Origin: DALYLB01 sp046154695
GTDB taxonomy: Bacteria > Acidobacteriota > Blastocatellia > RBC074
Direction: 5' to 3'
NCBI GenBank assembly: GCA_046154695.1
Contig: JBJXFI010000248.1
Coordinates: 1 to 20,393 of the forward strand
Length of the DNA stretch: 20,393 bases
The notes below the pieces were generated by a model. It ran no database searches and had not been told where the DNA came from. It saw only the letters and a list, made by a program, of their open reading frames with translations. Positions 1-11,560 of this stretch are shown here, one piece after another. The position numbers and the translations under genes are program-made. Within the stretch, counting starts at the first letter, position 1; the number at the start of each line of letters is the position of its first letter.

Positions 1-68
1 AGATCAATCCCAAGCTCACGGCCGATAAGTTCATCAAGAAGGAGAAGGACAAGGCCAGCACCAACTGA
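1..68 (+). CDS. 3' end of an unidentified protein-coding gene
   Basis: An open frame enters from the left edge and ends at TGA 66-68. The visible codons from base 3 read INPKLTADKFIKKEKDKASTN. The tail is hydrophilic and lysine-rich, as expected for the C-terminus of a soluble or periplasmic protein. It could be the end of a LolA-like or outer-membrane lipoprotein-sorting protein, but 21 residues are too few to call a family. It is the only sign of a gene left of the intron. The gap from 69 to 127 holds only A-rich sequence (minus-strand T-tract) that belonged to the terminator now split by the intron. Confidence 0.4.
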   Translation, partial: INPKLTADKFIKKEKDKASTN

Positions 69-110
69 GCTTATAGCGGTTTTCACTTGCGTGCGACCCG
101 ACTCGCCATC

Positions 111-127
111 GAGAAAAGGAGAGAAAA
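111..127 (-). other. T-rich tract displaced from its hairpin by the intron (3' exon)
   Basis: Read on the minus strand, this stretch begins TTTTCTCTCC and continues T-rich. It lies directly after the intron 3' end. The intact hairpin at 17537-17570 has almost the same tract (TTTTTCTCTTC) joined directly to the stem. I therefore read 111-127 as the T-tract of the hairpin at 2057-2125, now about 1.9 kb away because of the intron. The restored junction would be CTGTTCCG|TTTTCTC. Confidence 0.7.
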
Positions 128-194
128 GTAGAGTAGGGGAGGTTGAACCTCCCCCCTCTTCAAACCGGACATGCAGATTTCCCGCATCCGGCTT
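128..194 (-). ncRNA. Group II intron domains V and VI
   Basis: On the minus strand, domain V runs from about 194 to 161: AGCCGGATGC pairs with GCATGTCCGGTTT around a GGGAAAT tip. Domain VI follows from about 160 to 128. Its 5' arm GAGGGGGGAGG pairs with CCTCCCC, then a small TA bulge, then CTCTAC. The bulged A, opposite base 134, is the seventh base from the intron end, where the lariat branch point normally sits. These two helices form the catalytic core and branch site, and both are complete. Confidence 0.85.
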
Positions 195-227
195 TCCTGG
201 AGGCTCTCGCCGCAAGGCACACGCAGG

Positions 228-2056
<1,829 letters not shown>

Positions 2057-2125
2057 CGGAACAGACGGAAATAACGGAACAAACGGAGTCTTCCTGGTCT
2101 TGTTCCGTTATTTCCGTCTGTTCCG
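2057..2125. repeat. Inverted repeat of 9-bp units; terminator-like stem interrupted by the intron
   Basis: The left arm (2057-2082) is made of 9-bp units: CGGAACAGA, CGGAAATAA, then CGGAACAAA, with a partial fourth unit starting the loop. The right arm (2100-2125) is its exact reverse complement: 26 bp of perfect stem with a 17-nt loop. On the minus strand the 3' arm ends at 2057, exactly where the intron begins, and the missing T-tract resumes at 127. On the plus strand the stem is followed by TTATCC and then a short T-run near 2135-2140. It sits about 65 bp before asnB1. A near-identical element lies at 17476-17564. Confidence 0.9.
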
Positions 2126-2190
2126 TTATCCTGCATTTTTCCTTAACTTCATGCCATTGGCCTGAAGGCGGAACTCCGAACGGAAAGACT

Positions 2191-3921
2191 ATGTGTGGAA
2201 TCGCGGGAATCTTCGGGCAGGGGTGGACCCTGGGGCAATTGGAGGCCATGGTCGCGCGGCAGCATCATCGCGGGCCGGACGATGCGGGCACGTATGTCAA
2301 TGCGCCGGGAACGGCCGGGCTGGGGCACAATCGGTTGAGCATCATCGACCTGTCGAGCGCGGGGCGGAATCCGATGTCGAATCGGGACGGAAGCCGGTGG
2401 ATCGTTTTCAATGGCGAGATCTACAACTATACGGAGCTTCGCCGGGAGCTGGGCGGTTATCCGTATCGCAGCCGCACCGACACCGAGGTCGTGCTGGCGG
2501 CATACGAGCGCTGGGGCGAGCGGTGCCTGGAAAAATTCATCGGGATGTTCGCCTTTCTGATCTGGGATGATGCGGCGGGGGCGCTCTTCGCGGCGCGGGA
2601 CCGTTTCGGGGTGAAGCCGCTGAACTATGCGCGGGCCGGCGACGGCACGCTGCGAATCGCGAGCGAGATCAAGGCGCTGCACGCCTCGGGGATTCCGAGA
2701 CAGCCGGACGAGAGCGCGTGGGCGACCTATCTCAGCAATGGCCTGCACGATCATTCGAGCCGGACTTTCTGGGAAGGGATCGAGACGCTGCCCGCGGGCC
2801 ATCAACTGACTTGGCGGCGCGGAGAGACACGGATCACGCAATGGTACGACCTGGCCGAGCGGGTGGGCGTGGAGATGGATCCGCGCCCGCAGGCGGTCGT
2901 CGAGGAGGAGTACCTCGCGCTGGCTACGGAGAGTGTCCGGCTTCGCTTCCGGTCGGATGTGCCGGTCGGGATCAACCTGAGCGGAGGGCTCGACTCCTCG
3001 ACGCTGCTGGGGCTGGTGCAGCGGGTGCAGGGCGAGGAGAGCGATGCGAAGGCGTTCACGTATATCACGGGCGACGATCGATACGACGAGCTTCCCTGGT
3101 GCGAACAGATGCTGGCGCACACGCGCCATCCCGCGATCGTTTGCAAGTTGACGGCGGAAGAGGTTCCGCCGCTGGCGGCCTCGGTTCAGGAGCACGAGGA
3201 CGAGCCCTTCGGCGGGATTCCCACGCTGGCCTATGCGCGCGTATTCGAACGCGCCCGCGAAGAAGGCGTGCTCGTGCTGCTCGACGGGCAGGGGATGGAC
3301 GAACAATGGGCCGGGTACGATTATTACCGGGCGGCTTTGAGCGGCGCGCCGGCGGGCATCGTTCAGGGGACAAACGAGTCTCCGGTGCGGGCCGCATGCC
3401 TGCTGCCCGAATTCGCGGCGAGGGCGGAAAGGCTGATCGCGCCGGCCCCCTTCCCCGACCGGCTTCGCAACCTGCAGTATCGCGATGCCCGCTTCACGAA
3501 GATCCCGCGCGCCCTGCGATTCAATGACCGGGCCTCGATGCGGGCCTCGACGGAGCTGCGCGAGCCGTTTCTCGACCATCGCCTCTTCGAGCTGGCGATG
3601 CGGCAGCCGCCGGAGCGCAAGATCGCCGAGGGGCGGCAGAAATGGCTCTTGCGGCGGATGGCGGGGCGAATCCTGCCGCGCGGCGTGGTCGAGGCGCCGA
3701 AGCGGCCGCTCTCGACGCCGCAGCGGGAATGGCTGCGGGGGCCGCTTCGCTCGTGGGCCACAGACTGCATCGAATCGGCATTGGCATCCCACGGCGGAGC
3801 ATGGCTGGAGCCCGCGGGCGTTCGCGCTGCGTGGCGCGAATACCGCGACGGAGCGGGCGACAACAGCTTTTTCGTCTGGCAGTGGATCAGCCTGGGCCTG
3901 ATCGCCGAGAGTTTACGATGA
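2191..3921 (+). CDS. asnB: Asparagine synthase-type amidotransferase 1 (glutamine-hydrolysing)
   Basis: This two-domain cytoplasmic enzyme takes ammonia from glutamine and transfers it to an ATP-activated carboxylate. The protein is 576 aa. MCGIAGIFG at the N-terminus exposes the nucleophile Cys2. HNRLSIIDL, NGEIYN and DTE complete the class II glutaminase site. The synthetase domain has the PP-loop SGGLDSS at residues 264-270 and a second motif DGQGMDEQWAGY from about 365, where many AsnB proteins read SGEGSDE. The C-terminus carries REPFLDHRL. I start at 2191 because upstream codons are only intron and hairpin sequence, and the nucleophile must be residue 2. GGAAAG lies just upstream. The stop overlaps the next start (ATGA). 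In polysaccharide loci such enzymes often amidate uronic acids; the substrate here is unknown. Confidence 0.93.
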   Translation: MCGIAGIFGQGWTLGQLEAMVARQHHRGPDDAGTYVNAPGTAGLGHNRLSIIDLSSAGRNPMSNRDGSRWIVFNGEIYNYTELRRELGGYPYRSRTDTEVVLAAYERWGERCLEKFIGMFAFLIWDDAAGALFAARDRFGVKPLNYARAGDGTLRIASEIKALHASGIPRQPDESAWATYLSNGLHDHSSRTFWEGIETLPAGHQLTWRRGETRITQWYDLAERVGVEMDPRPQAVVEEEYLALATESVRLRFRSDVPVGINLSGGLDSSTLLGLVQRVQGEESDAKAFTYITGDDRYDELPWCEQMLAHTRHPAIVCKLTAEEVPPLAASVQEHEDEPFGGIPTLAYARVFERAREEGVLVLLDGQGMDEQWAGYDYYRAALSGAPAGIVQGTNESPVRAACLLPEFAARAERLIAPAPFPDRLRNLQYRDARFTKIPRALRFNDRASMRASTELREPFLDHRLFELAMRQPPERKIAEGRQKWLLRRMAGRILPRGVVEAPKRPLSTPQREWLRGPLRSWATDCIESALASHGGAWLEPAGVRAAWREYRDGAGDNSFFVWQWISLGLIAESLR

Positions 3922-5174
3922 AGGAGATCGCCATCCAGGCACGCGGGCTCGGCAAGCGGTATCGCATCGGCGGACAGGCCGAAAAATACCGGACGCTTCG
4001 CGACTCGTTCGCCGATTTCCTCGCTTCTCCGCTGCGGCGGATCTCCGCGCCGTTTCGCGGGCGGCGGGATGATGAACGAAGCACGTTCTGGGCGCTCGAC
4101 GGCCTCTCCTTCGACATCGCGATGGGGGATGTCGTCGGCATCATCGGACGGAACGGAGCGGGCAAGAGCACGCTGCTCAAGATCCTCTCGCGAATCACGG
4201 AGCCCACGGCAGGCACGGTCGAAATTCTCGGCCGCGTGCGCTCCCTGCTCGAGGTCGGAACCGGCTTTCACCAGGAGCTTTCAGGCCGGGAGAACATCCT
4301 GCTCAATGGCGCCATTCTGGGAATGCGGCGCGCGGAGATCGAACGGAAGTTCGACGAGATCGTCAGCTTCGCCGAGGTGGAAAAGTTCATCGACACGCCG
4401 GTCAAGCGCTATTCGAGCGGGATGTACCTGCGGCTGGCGTTCGCCGTCGCGGCCCACCTGGAATCGGAGATCCTGCTCGTCGATGAAGTGCTGGCCGTCG
4501 GGGACGCGGCCTTTCAGCGAAAGTGTCTAGGCAAAATGGGCGAGGTCGCCGAACAGGGGCGAACCGTCCTCTTCGTCAGCCACAACATGAGCGCCGTCAA
4601 GGAGCTATGCCGGAGAGGGATCCTGCTCGACGGCGGGCGCATCGTCTTCGACGGCGATTCCTCACCGTGCATCGCCGAATACCTGCGGCGGTTGGAAGCG
4701 GCGCCGATCAGCCTCGACGCGGGGTCGAAGGAACTGGTTCTCGGCAACCCGCGGATTCAAAGCCGCGCCCCTTCCGGCGTCTATTCCGGCGAACCGTTTC
4801 GCGTCACGCTCCCCATTGCGGGAAGATCGGTCTCGAATCCGATGATGTTCTTTATCGTGGAGGACTTCACCGGCAATCTCATCGTTCACAGCCGGATCAA
4901 CAGCCGGGAGATCGGCGTCGATCGGATCGACGGCGTCTGCCGGATCGACCTGGAGGCGCCCGCCCTGTGGCTCGCGCCCGGGATGTATACCGCTTATTTC
5001 AAATTCCTCATTCCGACAGCGACGTCCACGTCCGGCCGATACGCATCGGAAAAGGCGATGCTGGAGGTCCACATCGCGCCCGGCGGCGAGCTCGGCCATC
5101 ACGGCAAAGCGATTCTCGCGCCCGATATCTCGTGGAATGTCTCGACGGCCGCGCCCTCAACCACGAGCCCCTGA
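3918..5174 (+). CDS. wzt: Polysaccharide ABC transporter ATP-binding protein (Wzt-like)
   Basis: ATPase subunit of an ABC-2 type exporter that moves a lipid-linked polysaccharide across the inner membrane; 418 aa. The Walker A GRNGAGKST is at residues 77-85, the signature YSSGM at 165-169, Walker B ILLVDE at 185-190 and the switch histidine at 222. The long insert before Walker A (about residues 18-60) is typical of the Wzt/TagH group. After residue 250 comes a beta-rich extension (GEPFRVTLPI...FFIVEDFTGNLIVHS...LAPGMYTAYF) like the Wzt C-terminal carbohydrate-binding domain, which recognises the finished chain. It overlaps asnB1 by 4 nt, so translation is probably coupled. No membrane partner (Wzm) is found in the window, which is unusual because the two are normally adjacent. 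Confidence 0.92.
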   Translation: MKEIAIQARGLGKRYRIGGQAEKYRTLRDSFADFLASPLRRISAPFRGRRDDERSTFWALDGLSFDIAMGDVVGIIGRNGAGKSTLLKILSRITEPTAGTVEILGRVRSLLEVGTGFHQELSGRENILLNGAILGMRRAEIERKFDEIVSFAEVEKFIDTPVKRYSSGMYLRLAFAVAAHLESEILLVDEVLAVGDAAFQRKCLGKMGEVAEQGRTVLFVSHNMSAVKELCRRGILLDGGRIVFDGDSSPCIAEYLRRLEAAPISLDAGSKELVLGNPRIQSRAPSGVYSGEPFRVTLPIAGRSVSNPMMFFIVEDFTGNLIVHSRINSREIGVDRIDGVCRIDLEAPALWLAPGMYTAYFKFLIPTATSTSGRYASEKAMLEVHIAPGGELGHHGKAILAPDISWNVSTAAPSTTSP

Positions 5175-5184
5175 CCGATATTAC

Positions 5185-6713
<1,529 letters not shown>

Positions 6714-6719
6714 CGAACA

Positions 6720-8003
6720 ATGCGTATCTTGATGGCCATCCCCCATACCTTGCCGGCGCCGGACGGAGGGCACGGCTGTCCGGTGATGAGCTGGGCGATG
6801 GTCAAATGGTTGAAGGAGGCGGGGCACGAGGCGCACCTGTTCGCGTTCGCCCCGACGGCGAGCGATCGGGAGCCGGAGCGGGCACGGGCGCGGGGGCATA
6901 TTTCGCGGCTGGGGGCTCCGCTGATCGAGACGAGCGCGGGGAGCGTGTTCGCGGGGCTTTCGCCGGCGCGGCTTCGCCTGATCACGGCGCGGCGCGTGAT
7001 GCGGCCGGGAGCGAGAGACTATTTTGCCGAGTCGATCTCTCATCGGGGCCAATGGATCGAGGCAGTCGAGCGAGTGCGCCCGGAGGCCTTCTGGTTGTAC
7101 ACGATGGACGCGGTGGCGCTCGCCGACCAGACATTTTCCGCGATTCCGAGGCTTGCCAGCCTGGTCGATCTGGATCACGAGGCGCGAGAGGTGAAACGGT
7201 CGCTGCGGCCCGGCACGCTGCGCAATCGGGGAAAGAACGCGCTGGAGCGAATCCAGGATCGCGCGCTGCCGAAGGCCATGATCGGGTATCTTCGCTCGTG
7301 CGAGGTCGTGGTGGAGCACTCGATCAGCTCGGCCGATTGGCTGCGCGGCCAGGGGATTCCGGCGGAGTACTTTCCGAACCCGGTGGATTCGAAGCCGCTT
7401 TCACCGGACTGGTTTCCGGCTCGGGAGCGGCTGCTGCGAGAGACAGCGCCCCGGCGCATTCTGATGGTCGGCTACCTGCGGGGGATCGCGACGCAGACGG
7501 GATTGCATCTGCTGGCGGACGAGGTGCTGCCCGCGCTCCTGGCGCGATCCGAGCTCGGTCAATGGGAGGTGCATGTCGTCGGCGGGGGCGAACTTCCCGC
7601 GGAGTTACAGGCCAAACTGGCGACTCATCCGCGCGTGAGGCTGCGCGGGTTCGTGGACGATCTCGCCGCGGAATATCAGCGCGCCCATCTCAACCTCGTC
7701 ACTGTCAGCGAACGGCTGGGATTCCGAACGCGCCTCGTCGAAGCCTTCGCCTACGGCTCGCCGTCGGTCGTTCACGCGAACAACCGCTACGGCATGCCCG
7801 AACTCCAGGACGGCGAAAACGTCCTGCTCGCGGGCTCCGGCGAAGACCTCGCCCGCGCCATCGCCCGCCTGCTGACGGACGACGCGCTCCGCTCCCGCCT
7901 CGAACAGAATGCGCGAAAGACCTATGAGGAGCGGCTGAGCGTCGAGTTCGTGATGAGCGCGATGTTTCGTATGCTGGAAGAGGCAGTCGGCAGCCGATTA
8001 TGA
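6720..8003 (+). CDS. GT4-like glycosyltransferase
   Basis: 427 aa, retaining GT-B glycosyltransferase of the GT4 type, probably adding one sugar to the repeat unit on the inner face of the membrane. The N-terminal MRILMAIPHTLPAPDGGHG matches the glycine-rich acceptor-side start of the family. The C-terminal half has ILMVGYLRG, VHVVGGGELP, VRLRGFVDDLAAEYQRAHLNLVT and GFRTRLVEAFAYGSPSVV. The usual EX7E motif is altered here: the second Glu is present (about residue 341), while RLGF stands where the first would be. No Shine-Dalgarno precedes the ATG; the heptamer array ends 6 nt upstream. The stop overlaps the next start by 4 nt. Third codon positions change from G-rich to C-rich near 7650. Confidence 0.85.
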   Translation: MRILMAIPHTLPAPDGGHGCPVMSWAMVKWLKEAGHEAHLFAFAPTASDREPERARARGHISRLGAPLIETSAGSVFAGLSPARLRLITARRVMRPGARDYFAESISHRGQWIEAVERVRPEAFWLYTMDAVALADQTFSAIPRLASLVDLDHEAREVKRSLRPGTLRNRGKNALERIQDRALPKAMIGYLRSCEVVVEHSISSADWLRGQGIPAEYFPNPVDSKPLSPDWFPARERLLRETAPRRILMVGYLRGIATQTGLHLLADEVLPALLARSELGQWEVHVVGGGELPAELQAKLATHPRVRLRGFVDDLAAEYQRAHLNLVTVSERLGFRTRLVEAFAYGSPSVVHANNRYGMPELQDGENVLLAGSGEDLARAIARLLTDDALRSRLEQNARKTYEERLSVEFVMSAMFRMLEEAVGSRL

Positions 8004-9400
8004 CCAAATCGATCACCGTCATCCTGCCGCGCGGGGAGACTTATCGGAATTTCGTCTATAGCGGCGTGCTTCGCGAGTTGTCGGCGCGAGCGGAGGTGAC
8101 GCTTCTTGCCGTCTACCCGAATGAGGAGGTTCGCGGGGTGCTGGCGGCCGAGGTTGGCCGCGCACTGCCGCTTCAAGAGCATCGCGATCGATGGGTTCCG
8201 CGATTTCTTCGCGAAATTCTCGATATGTCGCATGGGAGATTGCTGTGGTCCGGCGCGGCGCGCGAGCGATGGCGGTTGCGGGATGCCGAGGCCGACACGC
8301 CCTTGAAATGGCTGAAGCGGTGGGGCAGGAAGCTGATCGCGCTCCCATTTGCGAATCCGGTCGGGCTGCGGATTCTCTCGAAGGCCGAGCGCGCGGCCAG
8401 TCGATGGCTTCGCACATCGGATGAATACCTGGCGCTGTTTCGCGAGATGCGCCCCTCGCTTGTCTTCAACGCCTCGCATGCGCACAGCGTCAACGCGATT
8501 CAGGCCGTGCAGGCCGCGCAGTGGCTGGGCATCCCGACTGCGACCTTCATCTTCTCGTGGGACAACCTCACCTCGCAGGGGCGAATCATCCTGCCTTACG
8601 ACTATTATCTGGTGTGGAACGAACATCTGCGCAAGCAGTTGCTGGAGATCTATCCGCGGATTCGCCCCGAGAACGTCTTTGTCACGGGAACGCCGCAATT
8701 CGACACCCATTTTCAACCGGCATACCACTGGTCCCGCGAGGAGTTCTGCGCGCGCGTCGGCGCGGATCCCTCGCGACCGATCGTCTTTTACAGCACGGGC
8801 ATGGCCAATCACGTGCCCGGCGAGCCGCGGATCGTCGGGAATATCGCCGCGATGCTGCGCGAGATCCCCGTTCCAGCGCGGCCGCAACTGCTCGTTCGCG
8901 TCTCGCCGAAGGATCCGACCGGCCGATTCGAGCAGATGAAGCGCGAGCTGCCGGAGGTTCTCTTCCCCGAGGTTCCCTGGGACGCCCGCTGGCTCACCCC
9001 GAAACCGGAAGATGCGTATCTGCTGGTCAATTCCCTTCGACACGCGGCGGTCGGGATCAACGTCGGCTCGACGATCTCCCTCGAACTGTGCATGTTCGAC
9101 AAACCCGTGATCAATGTCGGTTATAACCCGCCTGGGCTGGACATTTCTCCCGTGGATATTCCGCGGTACTACCATTTCGATCACTATCGCCCGATCGTCG
9201 AGAGCGGGGCGGTCCGGCTGGCGCGCTCGGAAGAAGAGATGCGCGCGCTGCTGATCGACGCGCTAACCGCGCCCGAGGCCGACAGCGCCAAGCGGAAGCG
9301 GCTGATTCAATCGATGTTCGGCGACACGTTGGACGGCCGGTCCGGCCGGCGCGTAGTCGATTGCCTGCTGGCGCTTTCGGCGGGAAACACATGCGCCTGA
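8000..9400 (+). CDS. GT-B-like glycosyltransferase/CDP-glycerol transferase-like protein 2
   Basis: 466 aa, paralog of the protein at 5185-6588 with the same motif order at nearly the same positions: SWDNLTSQG from residue 186, YDYYLVW, GTPQFDTHF, STISLELCMFDKPVINV. No signal peptide or membrane segment is visible. MTKSITVILPRGETYRNFVYSG suggests a Rossmann-type N-terminal half. Role inferred as transfer of a sugar or polyol phosphate during repeat-unit assembly; substrate unknown. It starts in an ATGA overlap with the GT4 and its end overlaps the next gene by 10 nt, so the three are probably made from one message. The two paralogs have diverged well beyond a recent duplication. Confidence 0.78.
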   Translation: MTKSITVILPRGETYRNFVYSGVLRELSARAEVTLLAVYPNEEVRGVLAAEVGRALPLQEHRDRWVPRFLREILDMSHGRLLWSGAARERWRLRDAEADTPLKWLKRWGRKLIALPFANPVGLRILSKAERAASRWLRTSDEYLALFREMRPSLVFNASHAHSVNAIQAVQAAQWLGIPTATFIFSWDNLTSQGRIILPYDYYLVWNEHLRKQLLEIYPRIRPENVFVTGTPQFDTHFQPAYHWSREEFCARVGADPSRPIVFYSTGMANHVPGEPRIVGNIAAMLREIPVPARPQLLVRVSPKDPTGRFEQMKRELPEVLFPEVPWDARWLTPKPEDAYLLVNSLRHAAVGINVGSTISLELCMFDKPVINVGYNPPGLDISPVDIPRYYHFDHYRPIVESGAVRLARSEEEMRALLIDALTAPEADSAKRKRLIQSMFGDTLDGRSGRRVVDCLLALSAGNTCA

Positions 9401-10329
9401 GCGTCGTCACGCCAACCTATCGCCGTCCGCGGGAGATCGTCGAGCTGCTCGAAAATCTCAGGCTGCAGACGCTGCAACCGGACGAGGTAATCATTATCGA
9501 TGGCGCGCCTGCCGAGGAGGAGGCAACGCGGGAGAACGTCGCGCGGGCGGCCGAGGCGCTCTCCTTCCCCGTTCGCTATCTACGCTCGGATCGCGGGACC
9601 GCAATTCAACGAAACGCCGGCATCGACCTCGCGCGGGGCGAACTCGTCGCGCTGATCGACGACGATGTTCGCCTGGAGCCTGATTTCTTTGAGCGGATCG
9701 CCGCCGTTTTCGAAGCGGATCGGGAGCATCGCATCGGCGGCATCGTGGGCTATCGGACGAACCGCCATTTTCAACCCGCGGACGCGAAACGCTGGCAATG
9801 GTATCGCCGCCTGCGCCTGCTGACGACGTTCGAGCCGGGGCGCTATGACCGGCAGACCGGTTATCCGATCAACTCGAATCTGCAGCCGCCTTTTCAGGGC
9901 ACGCGGGAAATCGATTTTATGACGACGGCCTGCGCCGTCTGGCGGCGCGAAGTCTTCGATGCGGGGCTTCGGTTCGATCCGTTCTTTCGAGATTATGGCG
10001 TTCTCGAAGACGCCCACTTTTCGCTGCGCGCGGGAAGGCAATGGAGGCTGCTGCAATGCGGCGACGCCCATTGCATCGAGCTCCACTCTCCCCACGGACG
10101 AACCGACAGCCGCAAGATCGGCTACAAGTGCGTCGTCAACTATTACTTCGTCTTTCGCGACATCGCGGGGCCGCTCACCTTTCGGCAGCAGTGGCGGTTC
10201 TGGCGCTATCAGGCGTTTGAGCTGTTTCGGATCGCGGCCTCCGCGCTGGTTCGCCGCCGCCGCGCCGATCTGCAGGAAATTCTCGGGAGGATCGAAGGCG
10301 TCACGGCGGTCCTGCGGAAGAAGATTTGA
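9391..10329 (+). CDS. Family 2 glycosyltransferase
   Basis: 312 aa, GT-A fold inverting glycosyltransferase. MRLSVVTPTYRRPREIVELL is the classic GT2 nucleotide-binding start. The metal-binding acidic motif is ALIDDDVRLEPDF with DDD at 90-92. An ED pair (residues 206-207, VLEDAHFSLRAGR) fits the catalytic base region. The C-terminus after about 255 is rich in aromatic and basic residues (QQWRFWRYQAFELFR), which may touch the membrane face. I chose ATG 9391; an upstream TTG at 9361 lies inside the previous gene and adds a non-conserved leader. A 10-nt overlap with the previous gene suggests coupling. A stem-loop follows about 34 nt after the stop. Confidence 0.9.
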   Translation: MRLSVVTPTYRRPREIVELLENLRLQTLQPDEVIIIDGAPAEEEATRENVARAAEALSFPVRYLRSDRGTAIQRNAGIDLARGELVALIDDDVRLEPDFFERIAAVFEADREHRIGGIVGYRTNRHFQPADAKRWQWYRRLRLLTTFEPGRYDRQTGYPINSNLQPPFQGTREIDFMTTACAVWRREVFDAGLRFDPFFRDYGVLEDAHFSLRAGRQWRLLQCGDAHCIELHSPHGRTDSRKIGYKCVVNYYFVFRDIAGPLTFRQQWRFWRYQAFELFRIAASALVRRRRADLQEILGRIEGVTAVLRKKI

Positions 10330-10362
10330 TAACACCTTATCGTTTCCGTCCCCTCTGGGAAG

Positions 10363-10380
10363 GCCGAGCGCCTGCTCGGC
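10363..10380. repeat. Perfect 7-bp stem-loop between GT2 and GT4
   Basis: GCCGAGC, loop GCCT, GCTCGGC. It sits in the 64-bp gap 10330-10393, 13 nt before the next ATG. There is no T-run after it, so it is not a standard intrinsic terminator. It could be an interspersed repeat or a translation-affecting hairpin. The rest of the gap shows no promoter or Shine-Dalgarno I can defend. Confidence 0.7.
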
Positions 10381-10393
10381 ACTATGAAAACTG

Positions 10394-11560
10394 ATGATCT
10401 TACTCGTCATCTCCTATAAAACCTGCTGGCCGGAGCCAATGTCGCCTTCTGGTTATGCGACGGATGGGGGATTCCCATTTCAGATGCGGGCGCTGTCGGA
10501 GCTCTTCGATGAGACGAGGCTGCTGATTCCGTGCGCGCGGGGAGGGCGGGAACCGGGGGAGGGGCATCTTTCCGGAAACCGGTTGTCGGTGATTCCGCTT
10601 TCATCGCCGGTGGGCGCGGGAATCTGGCGGAAGGCGGCCTTTCCCTTCTGGCTGCTGCGAAACCTGCCCCGGCTGGCGATCGAGATCGTTCGCGCGGATG
10701 CGATTCATGCGCCGATTCCGGGAGATGTCGGAACGATGGGCATGCTGCTGGCGTTCGCGCTGCGGAAACCGCTCTTCATACGGTATTGCGGCAACTGGGG
10801 GGTGCAGGCGACGACGGCGGAGCATTTCTGGAGATGGTTCATGGAGAGGTTCGCCGGCGGCAACACCGTCTGTCTTGCGACGGGCGGCGGGGAGCGCCCG
10901 CCATCGTTGAAGAATCCGGCGATGCGTTGGATCTTCGCGACGACGCTGACGCGGGACGAGCTGCGGCTGCGCCGTTCGGCGGAGCGGAGCGCGCCGGGCG
11001 ATTCTCCACGATTGATCATCGCCTGCCGGCAGGATCACGAGAAGGGAGCGGGCCTCGTGATCGAGAGCCTCGTAAAGCTGCGAGACGAATTTCCGGGAAT
11101 CACGCTGTCGGTCGTGGGAAGCGGAAGCGCCGTGGCGGGCTTTCACCGGCGCGTCGCGGAGTTGGGTCTCGGAGATCGCGTCACCTTTCACGGGCAGGTC
11201 GGCCACGATCGCGTGATCGAGCTGATGAGCGAGGCCGATCTCTTCTGTTTTCCGACGCGATCTTCCGAGGGGTTTCCGAAGGCCGTGCTGGAGGCGATGG
11301 CCTGCGGGCTGCCGGTCGTCACGACGAGCGTCTCGGTGCTGCCGCTGCTTGTCGGAAGGGAGTGCGGGGAGGTGATCGATCCGGCCACGCCGGACACGGT
11401 GGCAACGGGCGTTCGAAATTGCCTGCGCGATCCCTCCCATTATCTGTCGCTGTCGAATGCGTCGCGATCGCGGGCCGCGCTCTATTCGCTGGAGGAATGG
11501 CGGGACACGATCGGGGAGCTCCTGCGCGCCTCATGGGGAAAGCTGCGCACTGATGCGTGA
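10394..11560 (+). CDS. GT4 glycosyltransferase
   Basis: 388 aa, GT-B retaining transferase. The N-terminal half has MILLVISYKTCWPEPMSPSG and GYATDGGFPFQMRALSELF. The C-terminal donor-binding half has LIIACRQDHEKGAGLVIESL, VVGSGSAVAGFHR, VTFHGQVGHDRVIELMSEAD and the catalytic EX7E motif EGFPKAVLE at residues 292-300, followed by ACGLPVVTT. Likely role: adding a hexose or similar sugar to a lipid-linked oligosaccharide at the cytoplasmic membrane face. A short hydrophobic patch near residues 85-125 may help membrane contact. There is no clear Shine-Dalgarno; a stem-loop lies just upstream. The end overlaps the next gene by 8 nt. Confidence 0.9.
   Translation: MILLVISYKTCWPEPMSPSGYATDGGFPFQMRALSELFDETRLLIPCARGGREPGEGHLSGNRLSVIPLSSPVGAGIWRKAAFPFWLLRNLPRLAIEIVRADAIHAPIPGDVGTMGMLLAFALRKPLFIRYCGNWGVQATTAEHFWRWFMERFAGGNTVCLATGGGERPPSLKNPAMRWIFATTLTRDELRLRRSAERSAPGDSPRLIIACRQDHEKGAGLVIESLVKLRDEFPGITLSVVGSGSAVAGFHRRVAELGLGDRVTFHGQVGHDRVIELMSEADLFCFPTRSSEGFPKAVLEAMACGLPVVTTSVSVLPLLVGRECGEVIDPATPDTVATGVRNCLRDPSHYLSLSNASRSRAALYSLEEWRDTIGELLRASWGKLRTDA

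Noticed and set aside
69..127. tRNA or small RNA gene in the gap after the left-edge gene
   Set aside because: Too short, no cloverleaf or stem apart from the terminator remnant.
2140..2190. Sigma-70 type promoter upstream of asnB1
   Set aside because: No pair of -35 and -10 hexamers with proper spacing that I could defend.
2149..3792. Minus-strand frame of 547 codons opposite asnB1
   Set aside because: Arg/Pro-rich shadow of a GC-rich gene; no motifs, and the plus strand has complete AsnB motifs.
7922..9184. Minus-strand frame of 420 codons opposite GT-B protein 2
   Set aside because: Antisense shadow; composition is typical of the reverse of a GC-rich gene.
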